DNA of 11,023 nucleotides. Source: an uncultured Prevotella sp. (GTDB lineage Bacteria > Bacteroidota > Bacteroidia > Bacteroidales > Bacteroidaceae). The stretch covers positions 1 through 11,023 of the forward strand of contig CALCHM010000057.1 of NCBI GenBank assembly GCA_937901345.1, in the 5' to 3' direction. Position numbers and translations under genes: made by a program. Under the pieces are notes generated by a model, which did no database searches, had not been told where the DNA came from, and saw nothing but the letters and a program-made list of their open reading frames with translations. The stretch's first letter is position 1; each line of letters opens with the position of its first letter. Positions 6,055 through 11,023 of the stretch are shown piece by piece.

Positions 6055-7389
6055 TTATACGTTAAGCAAGTTACGTTCTGCTATTGCCACGCGGTCGAAA
6101 CCGAAACGCTCGCAAATTTGGTCCATCAAAGCGGTAATCTCCGTGTTGCAGAGGTTGCCGATAGAACCTTCGTGTGTGTGAGATATATTCTTGTCGGGCG
6201 AGAAGCGTCCAGCCTCGATGTCCAATCCCACCTTTTTATAGGCGTCTCGGAAGGGCATGCCGTTTGTTGCCAATCGGTTGACTTCTTCAACGGAGAACAT
6301 AGCGTCATAACGTGGATCGTTGATGATACTTTCGTTCACCTTCATGCGGTCAACAATGTAGGTCGTCATTTCAAGGCAATCAAGCAGTTGGTCGAAGGCC
6401 GGAAGGAACACTTCCTTGATTTCTTGAAGGTCGCGGAAGTATCCGCTGGGCAAGTTGTTTTGCATCATCACGATTTGTTGAGGCAATGCTTGTAGGCGGT
6501 TACAACGTGCACGGATGAGTTCAAATACATCGGGGTTCTTCTTATGAGGCATGATGCTCGAACCTGTTGTGCATTCATCGGGAAGTTTTACGAAACCGAA
6601 ATTCTGAGAATTATAAAGACATGCATCAAATGCCAATTTCGCTACCGTTCCCGCAATTCCCGCTAAGGCAAAAGCAACGTTGCGTTCGTTTTTCCCGCGA
6701 CCCATTTGTGCATAAACTACGTTGTAATCCATACTGTCGAAACCGAGTAGTTCGGTGGTCATCGTGCGGTTTAAGGGGAAGGACGAACCATAACCAGCGG
6801 CAGAACCGAGGGGATTGCGATTGGTCATGCGGTAAGCGGCCTCGAGAAGTAACATGTCGTCGGTGAGACTTTCGGCATAAGCGCCAAACCATAACCCAAA
6901 ACTGCTGGGCATTGCCACTTGAAGGTGGGTGTATCCCGGCATGAGAATGCCCTTGTAGCGCTCGCTTTGGAGTTGTAGTTTGTCGAATAGCGCACGCACT
7001 GCTTCTGCCACTTGTCGCAACTTGTCGCGAGTGAAGAGTTTTAGGTCCACTAACACTTGGTCATTACGTGAACGTCCGGCATGAATTTTCTTGCCCATGT
7101 CGCCCAAACGGCGGGTGAGCATCAATTCTACTTGAGAGTGAACGTCTTCGATGCCGTCTTCAATTACGAATTCACCACGCTCCGCCAAGTCATAGATGGT
7201 GCGGAGTTCTTGAAGCAAGGGTGGAAGTTCGTCGTCGCCTAAAAGACCAATGGAGTTGAGCATGCGGATGTGTGCCATTGAACCCATCACGTCGTACTTG
7301 GCGAGGTATAGGTCTAATTCGCGATCGTGTCCCACCGTGAAGCGGTCTATTTCATCGGCCACCTGAGTGGATTTTTCCCAAAGTTTCAT
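6055..7389 (-). CDS. argH: Argininosuccinate lyase
   Basis: The enzyme splits argininosuccinate into arginine and fumarate, the last step of arginine biosynthesis, in the cytosol as a homotetramer. The 444-residue protein has the fumarase/aspartase superfamily motifs in order: AGRSRNDQ (104-111), GYTHLQ with the conserved His (152-157), NPLGSAAGYG (192-201), and the signature GSSIMPHKKNPD (276-287). The signature carries the flexible-loop catalytic serine. It is slightly shorter than the E. coli and human enzymes (about 460) but lacks no visible motif. The ATG at 7389 gives a normal N-terminus (MKLWEKSTQVADEIDRFTVG). It lies 72 bp downstream of an Lrp-type regulator gene on the same strand, and a hairpin follows the stop. 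No other arginine-pathway gene is in the window. Confidence 0.97.
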   Translation of the reverse strand: MKLWEKSTQVADEIDRFTVGHDRELDLYLAKYDVMGSMAHIRMLNSIGLLGDDELPPLLQELRTIYDLAERGEFVIEDGIEDVHSQVELMLTRRLGDMGKKIHAGRSRNDQVLVDLKLFTRDKLRQVAEAVRALFDKLQLQSERYKGILMPGYTHLQVAMPSSFGLWFGAYAESLTDDMLLLEAAYRMTNRNPLGSAAGYGSSFPLNRTMTTELLGFDSMDYNVVYAQMGRGKNERNVAFALAGIAGTVAKLAFDACLYNSQNFGFVKLPDECTTGSSIMPHKKNPDVFELIRARCNRLQALPQQIVMMQNNLPSGYFRDLQEIKEVFLPAFDQLLDCLEMTTYIVDRMKVNESIINDPRYDAMFSVEEVNRLATNGMPFRDAYKKVGLDIEAGRFSPDKNISHTHEGSIGNLCNTEITALMDQICERFGFDRVAIAERNLLNV

Positions 7390-7461
7390 TGTGTTTTCTG
7401 AAAATGTTGTGTCAAGTCTAATTCCTTCTGTTTGTCAAGGCGAACCTTAAACATTGTTGTG

Positions 7462-7935
7462 CTATTCCTCGTTTGTGGGAATAGAAATGGGCACCTCTCG
7501 TGAAATGCTTTGTTCAAGCGAAATCAGCGTTTCGGTAGATATTACCCCTGGAATTTCCTGAATCTTATTGTTCAAGAGGGTCATCAAGTGCTCGTTGTCT
7601 GAGGAATAGAGCTTAACGAGGAGAGTGTAAGGTCCTGTTGTGAAGTGACATTCCACAATTTCAGGAATGTTCTTCAATTGTGAGGAAACCTCTTTATACA
7701 TAGATCCGCGTTCCAACTTAATTCCTACATAGGTGCACGTGCTATACCCCAAACTCTTTGGGCAAACATGATATCCCGATCCGATAATAACACCAGTTTC
7801 AATGAGTCGCTGAACGCGTTGGTGAATGGCAGCGCGTGAAACACCACATTCCACGGCTACGTCTTTAAAAGGAATACGTGCGTTTGAAGAAATAATCTCG
7901 AGAATCTTCTTATCGAGAGCGTCTATCTTTTCCAT
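7462..7935 (-). CDS. Lrp/AsnC-family transcriptional regulator
   Basis: A 157-residue one-domain-pair regulator of standard Lrp/AsnC length. Residues 4-62 form the winged helix-turn-helix: ALDKKILEIISSNARIPFKDVAVECGVSRAAIHQRVQRLIETGVI, with the recognition helix around 33-44. Residues 68-145 form the RAM/effector domain, with the ligand-loop signature TTGPYTLLVKLY (99-110). Such proteins form dimers to octamers and sense amino acids. Direct adjacency to argH (72-bp gap, same strand) suggests control of argH, perhaps with autoregulation, but the effector cannot be read from sequence. The long divergent intergenic region upstream could hold its binding sites. Confidence 0.93.
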   Translation of the reverse strand: MEKIDALDKKILEIISSNARIPFKDVAVECGVSRAAIHQRVQRLIETGVIIGSGYHVCPKSLGYSTCTYVGIKLERGSMYKEVSSQLKNIPEIVECHFTTGPYTLLVKLYSSDNEHLMTLLNNKIQEIPGVISTETLISLEQSISREVPISIPTNEE

Positions 7936-7988
7936 GGATTTAAAAAAGTAACAAAATGTAAGTTATTAGCAATTATTAATTCGGTGGG

Positions 7989-7996
7989 CAAATTTA
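7989..7996 (-). promoter_or_regulatory. Possible -7 element for the Lrp-type gene
   Basis: On the minus strand TAAATTTG fits the Bacteroidetes -7 box TAnnTTTG and lies about 53 bp before the ATG at 7935. At the expected -33 distance only a weak match (gtta) is seen, so the call is tentative. Confidence 0.4.
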
Positions 7997-8385
7997 GTTA
8001 ATAATTTGACAGACGTAACATTTTTGCAAGGTTTTTTTGTCATAATGAAAGTTATTTTTGGCGTTAATGGCAGAATTGTAGCGAAAGATGGTGCAATTTC
8101 TAACTTTTTCGCCAGTGGTGCTTTCAAATGAGTTGTTCTTGTAATTTTCTTGAATCTTTACAATTTGTAAGGTTATGTGCATCATTTTCTTGCTTATTGT
8201 TAGTATTATGTGCTAATTTGCGCTTTGAGAGCAACGTGATATTATTGCCAAAACGAATAAGAATCATTAAGTAAAAACTTTTCAGAAATGGTGAAAATTT
8301 ATATGTAAAAGTTTGGTTGATTAAAAAGTTGTTTCACCCATAGAATTATGTGTCTGTTTTCTTTTTTTCTTCTGAAACAAACGTG

Positions 8386-8393
8386 TATTTTTG
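8386..8393 (+). promoter_or_regulatory. -7 promoter element, probably for nrdD with a long leader
   Basis: TATTTTTG followed by CACCC matches the Bacteroidetes -7 consensus well. A T-rich stretch (8362-8369) sits at the -33 position but lacks a clear TTTG. Transcription would start near 8400, about 320 nt before the nrdD ATG. No equally good -7 box is seen closer to the gene. Confidence 0.5.
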
Positions 8394-8414
8394 CACCCGT
8401 TAATAGAAAAACGG

Positions 8415-8484
8415 AATGCCAGTTTGTGGCGTTTTAAAGTAGGGTGAAACGTAAGGCTTGTTTGAAAGTCTTTGAAATCCAAAG
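8415..8484 (+). promoter_or_regulatory. Hairpins in the presumed nrdD leader
   Basis: Shortly after the presumed transcription start, aatgcca (8415-8421) pairs with tggcgtt (8427-8433), 7 bp with one G-U and a 5-nt loop. Further on, ctttg (8470-8474) pairs with caaag (8480-8484). I do not recognise a known riboswitch class here. The hairpins are compatible with a structured 5' leader but are small enough to occur by chance. Confidence 0.3.
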
Positions 8485-8722
8485 GGATAAGATGTTGATG
8501 ATGTTTTTCTAACTTGATTCGAACTTTCTTAGATAAGGTAGCTGCATGCACATTGTTTGAGGTGATTTCCGCTCTTACCAATTACTTTATTAAGGAAGTG
8601 TTATTACGCTAATTTAAATTCTATTATACACTTACAAAAGGTGGATTTTTAAACGCTGGGTGATGCAGTAAGTTTCCCAAAAAGTTTAACAACCACATTT
8701 TGAATAAACACACACTGCGCCC

Positions 8723-10816
8723 ATGTCTACCGAAAATTTCATCATCACCAAGCGAGATGGTTCACAAGAGTCGTTTTCGCTTGAAAAAATCAAGAGCGCT
8801 ATTCTGAAGGCGTTCGCTAACGTAAGTGAGCACATTTCTGCGGAACAACTTAAGAAGATCGTTGACCACTTGATGTTCTGTAACGGAATGAGCGTTGAAG
8901 ACATCCAGAATCAGGTTGAAGTGGCTCTCATGGCAGAGCGTCATTTTAAGGCTGCTAAGGCATTTATGCTTTACCGCCAGCGCCACATGGAAGATCGCGA
9001 AACTGCCGACAAACTCCGTTTCCTCATGGATTATTGCGACTCAGCAAATGCGGCAACGGGTTCGAAGTTTGACGCCAATGCGAATGTTGAAAATAAGAAC
9101 ATCGCTACGCTCATCAGCGAACTTCCCAAACAAGGTTTTATTCGCTTGAACCGTCGTTTGCTTTGCGACCGCATTAAGGAAATGTATGGTAAGGAAGTGG
9201 CAGATCGCTACATCTACCTCCTTAAGAACCACTATATCTATAAGAACGACGAAACCAGTCTTGCAAACTATTGCGCATCCATCACCATGTATCCTTGGTT
9301 GCTCGGAGGTACGAAGAGCATTGGTGGAAACTCCGTGGCGCCCACGAATTTGAAAAGTTTCTGTGGTGGTTTTGTAAACATGGTGTTCATCGTTTCAAGT
9401 ATGCTTTCTGGAGCCTGCGCTACGCCTGAGTTTATCATGTATATGAACTACTTCCTCGAAAAGGAATATGGTCAAGACTACTTCCAGCGTGCTGGCGAAC
9501 AGGCGGACAATTCCTTGCGCAAGCGCACGATTGATAAGGTGATTACCGATTGTTTCGAGCAAATCGTTTACTCTATTAACCAACCTACGGGTGCGCGCAA
9601 TTTCCAGAGCGTATTCTGGAATATTTCCTATTACGACAAGTACTATTTTGAAAGCATCTTTGGTAACTTCTATTTCCCCGATGGTACACAACCCAACTGG
9701 GAGGGTGTGAGTTGGTTGCAACAGCGCTTCATGGAATGGTTCAACCAAGAACGCACGAAGACTGTTTTGACATTCCCCGTTGAAACCATGGCGTTGCTCA
9801 CCGAGAATGGTGATGTGAAGGACCAAGAGTATGGCGACCTCACCGCACGCATGTATGCCAAGGGACACTCCTTCTTTACTTATATGAGTGACAATGCCGA
9901 CTCGCTCGCTTCATGTTGTCGTTTGCGCAATGAAATCCAGGACAACGGTTTCTCTTACACTCTCGGTGCTGGAGGTGTGAGCACGGGTTCAAAGTCGGTG
10001 CTTACGATTAACCTCAATCGTTGTGTGCAACAGGCTACGCGAGAAGGTCGTCCCTATTGTGACTTCTTGAACGAAGTGGTTGACTTGGTGCATAAGGTGC
10101 AGATGGCTTACAATGAAAACCTCAAGCACCTTCTCAACAAGGGTATGCTCCCCCTCTTCGATGCAGGTTATATCAACATCAAGCGTCAGTATCTCACCAT
10201 CGGTGTGAACGGTATGGTAGAAGCAGCCGAAAGTTTAGGACTCACCATTTCGGATAATGAGGAATATGCAACGTTTGTTGAAAACATCCTCAGCCTTATC
10301 GAGAAGTACAACAAGCAATACCGCTCGAAGGATGTGCTCTTCAATTGCGAAATGATTCCTGCCGAAAACGTAGGTGTGAAGCATGCGCGTTGGGACCGTG
10401 AGGATGGTTACTACGTACCTCGTGAGTGTTACAACTCGTACTTCTACGTGGTTGAAGATTCCAACACGGATGTTATCGAAAAGTTCCGCCTCCACGGACG
10501 TAAGTATATTGAGCATCTCACGGGCGGTTCTGCACTCCACATGAACTTGGAAGAGCACCTCAGCGAAGCGCAATACCGCCAGTTGCTCCGCATTGCTTCG
10601 AAGGAAGGATGTAACTACTTCACCTTTAACATTCCCAACACCCTCTGTAAGGATTGTGGTAAGATTGACAAGCGCTACCTGAAGGCATGTCCCCATTGCG
10701 GATCTGAAAATGTGGACTATCTGACACGCATCATCGGATATCTGAAGCGCGTAAGTAATTTCTCTCTCGATCGTCAACGCGAAGCATCTCGCCGCCATTA
10801 CGGCAAGTTTGCATAA
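8723..10816 (+). CDS. nrdD: Anaerobic ribonucleoside-triphosphate reductase (class III)
   Basis: This 697-residue glycyl-radical enzyme reduces ribonucleoside triphosphates to deoxyribonucleotides without oxygen. Residues about 5-95 form an N-terminal ATP-cone (ITKRDGSQESFSLEKIKSAI...), the allosteric on/off domain. The catalytic barrel includes SLANYCAS (Cys184) and ADSLASCCRLRNE (Cys398/399), the region of the thiyl-radical cysteine. Four C-terminal cysteines bind the structural zinc (C642, C645, C656, C659; CKDC...CPHC). The glycyl radical residue is Gly672 in RIIGYLKR, close to the C-terminus as required. Length and motifs are complete. The activating radical-SAM enzyme NrdG is not encoded in the following 207 bp. 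The gene has its own terminator and probably a long leader, so it seems to be transcribed alone. Confidence 0.97.
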   Translation: MSTENFIITKRDGSQESFSLEKIKSAILKAFANVSEHISAEQLKKIVDHLMFCNGMSVEDIQNQVEVALMAERHFKAAKAFMLYRQRHMEDRETADKLRFLMDYCDSANAATGSKFDANANVENKNIATLISELPKQGFIRLNRRLLCDRIKEMYGKEVADRYIYLLKNHYIYKNDETSLANYCASITMYPWLLGGTKSIGGNSVAPTNLKSFCGGFVNMVFIVSSMLSGACATPEFIMYMNYFLEKEYGQDYFQRAGEQADNSLRKRTIDKVITDCFEQIVYSINQPTGARNFQSVFWNISYYDKYYFESIFGNFYFPDGTQPNWEGVSWLQQRFMEWFNQERTKTVLTFPVETMALLTENGDVKDQEYGDLTARMYAKGHSFFTYMSDNADSLASCCRLRNEIQDNGFSYTLGAGGVSTGSKSVLTINLNRCVQQATREGRPYCDFLNEVVDLVHKVQMAYNENLKHLLNKGMLPLFDAGYINIKRQYLTIGVNGMVEAAESLGLTISDNEEYATFVENILSLIEKYNKQYRSKDVLFNCEMIPAENVGVKHARWDREDGYYVPRECYNSYFYVVEDSNTDVIEKFRLHGRKYIEHLTGGSALHMNLEEHLSEAQYRQLLRIASKEGCNYFTFNIPNTLCKDCGKIDKRYLKACPHCGSENVDYLTRIIGYLKRVSNFSLDRQREASRRHYGKFA

Positions 10817-10859
10817 TTCGCATTGAGATATTGTTAAGGTTAATAAATATGTTGTGAAA

Positions 10860-10899
10860 CGGTCATGCCTCCTCGCGAGGTGTGGCCGCTTCTTTTTTT
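10860..10899 (+). terminator. Intrinsic terminator of nrdD
   Basis: The arms cggtcatgcct (10860-10870) and aggtgtggccg (10878-10888) form an 11-bp stem, three of the pairs G-U, around a cctcgcg loop. The stem is followed at once by cttcttttttt. It starts 44 nt after the nrdD stop and is the clearest terminator in the window. Confidence 0.85.
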
Positions 10900-11023
10900 G
10901 TGCAATAATATAGGAAGTTCACCCTCTACTACAGACCCCTCCGCCCTTTGGGCATTTGACCTCGCAGACTCGGTCTTCCTCCTCCTCGTAAGGCATAGTA
11001 TAAACAAGTTTATCCTCTGCCCT
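10900..11023. other. Unassigned right-end sequence, possibly a dispersed intergenic repeat
   Basis: No recognisable gene is present. A small stem gccc-ttt-gggc lies at 10943-10953, within a C-rich, purine/pyrimidine-skewed stretch (cctcctcctcg at 10979-10989). Two minus-strand frames are open from the right edge, one ending at about 10920 and one running back through the terminator. Their products are arginine- or glutamate-rich and unconvincing. The composition resembles non-coding repeats scattered in Prevotella-type genomes; this is from memory and not verified. Confidence 0.35.

Larger units (their letters stand above)
7936..8722. other. 787-bp AT-rich divergent intergenic region
   Basis: The space between the divergent lrp-type gene and nrdD holds no convincing gene. 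Two short minus-strand frames inside it (63 and 86 codons) have lysine/asparagine-rich, unrecognisable products and overlap promoter-like elements. Visible structure includes promoter boxes on both strands and several inverted repeats: aaactttt/aaaagttt (8275-8282/8307-8314), ggtgaaa/tttcacc (8290-8296/8332-8338) and gcgaaa/tttcgc (8081-8086/8107-8112). The last ~320 nt are probably the nrdD leader. Confidence 0.7.

Noticed and set aside
8053..8060. TATTTTTG on the plus strand as another nrdD promoter
   Set aside because: It matches the -7 box, but the nearest TTTG is only 13 nt upstream, the wrong spacing, and it lies about 660 bp from nrdD.
7994..8185. Minus-strand 63-codon frame in the divergent intergenic region
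   Set aside because: The translation is AT-rich and Lys/Asn-rich with no domain, and it lies over the regulator's promoter region.
8214..8220. TAATTTG on the plus strand as a promoter
   Set aside because: It has one base too few between TA and TTTG for the Bacteroidetes -7 consensus, although a TTGC lies at a suitable distance upstream.
8321..8581. Minus-strand 86-codon frame upstream of nrdD
   Set aside because: It has no domain and basic, low-complexity content, and it runs antisense over the best nrdD promoter candidate. A real small gene cannot be fully excluded.

Overview
The window looks like a chromosomal segment from a Bacteroidales bacterium, most likely Prevotellaceae-like (Prevotella/Alloprevotella type). 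This rests on a BspA-type leucine-rich-repeat surface protein, a lipoprotein with an acidic motif after the lipobox, promoter-like sequences of the Bacteroidetes type (TTG-N19-TAnnTTTG), the near absence of Shine-Dalgarno sequences, and a class III ribonucleotide reductase with an ATP-cone. The genus is inferred, not proven.

Layout. Positions 1-5854 hold five minus-strand genes, probably one transcription unit from a good promoter at about 5910-5940. In transcription order they are: a lipoprotein with a Rieske-like C-terminus carrying four cysteines; an orphan FecE/BtuD-type ABC ATPase; topoisomerase III (topB), whose start overlaps the ATPase stop by 4 bp; an HI0933/BaiN-family flavoprotein; and, 9 bp further on, a secreted LRR protein that runs off the left edge. 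A hairpin at 5992-6027 separates this cluster from argH (argininosuccinate lyase), which lies 72 bp downstream of an Lrp/AsnC-type regulator. Both of these are also on the minus strand. A 787-bp AT-rich divergent intergenic region follows, then nrdD (anaerobic ribonucleoside-triphosphate reductase) on the plus strand. nrdD ends at a strong intrinsic terminator, and the last ~120 bp hold no convincing gene.

How the genes fit together. argH (last step of arginine synthesis) and the Lrp-type regulator plausibly form a regulator/target pair. nrdD supplies deoxynucleotides under anaerobic conditions and needs an NrdG activase that is not encoded here. The five-gene cluster has no obvious common pathway: surface or envelope genes lie at both ends, with DNA topology and redox genes in the middle.

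What stands out is mostly small scale. Two gaps inside the cluster carry three heptanucleotide tandem-repeat tracts, a 16-bp perfect palindrome and a ~113-bp fold-back element. The LRR gene is a mosaic of 69-bp repeats that are nearly identical in DNA but vary at a few clustered codons. The lipoprotein appears to have a Rieske-like frame whose histidine ligands are replaced by cysteines. nrdD seems to have a leader of about 320 nt. I found no defence system, CRISPR array, RNA gene or complete mobile element.
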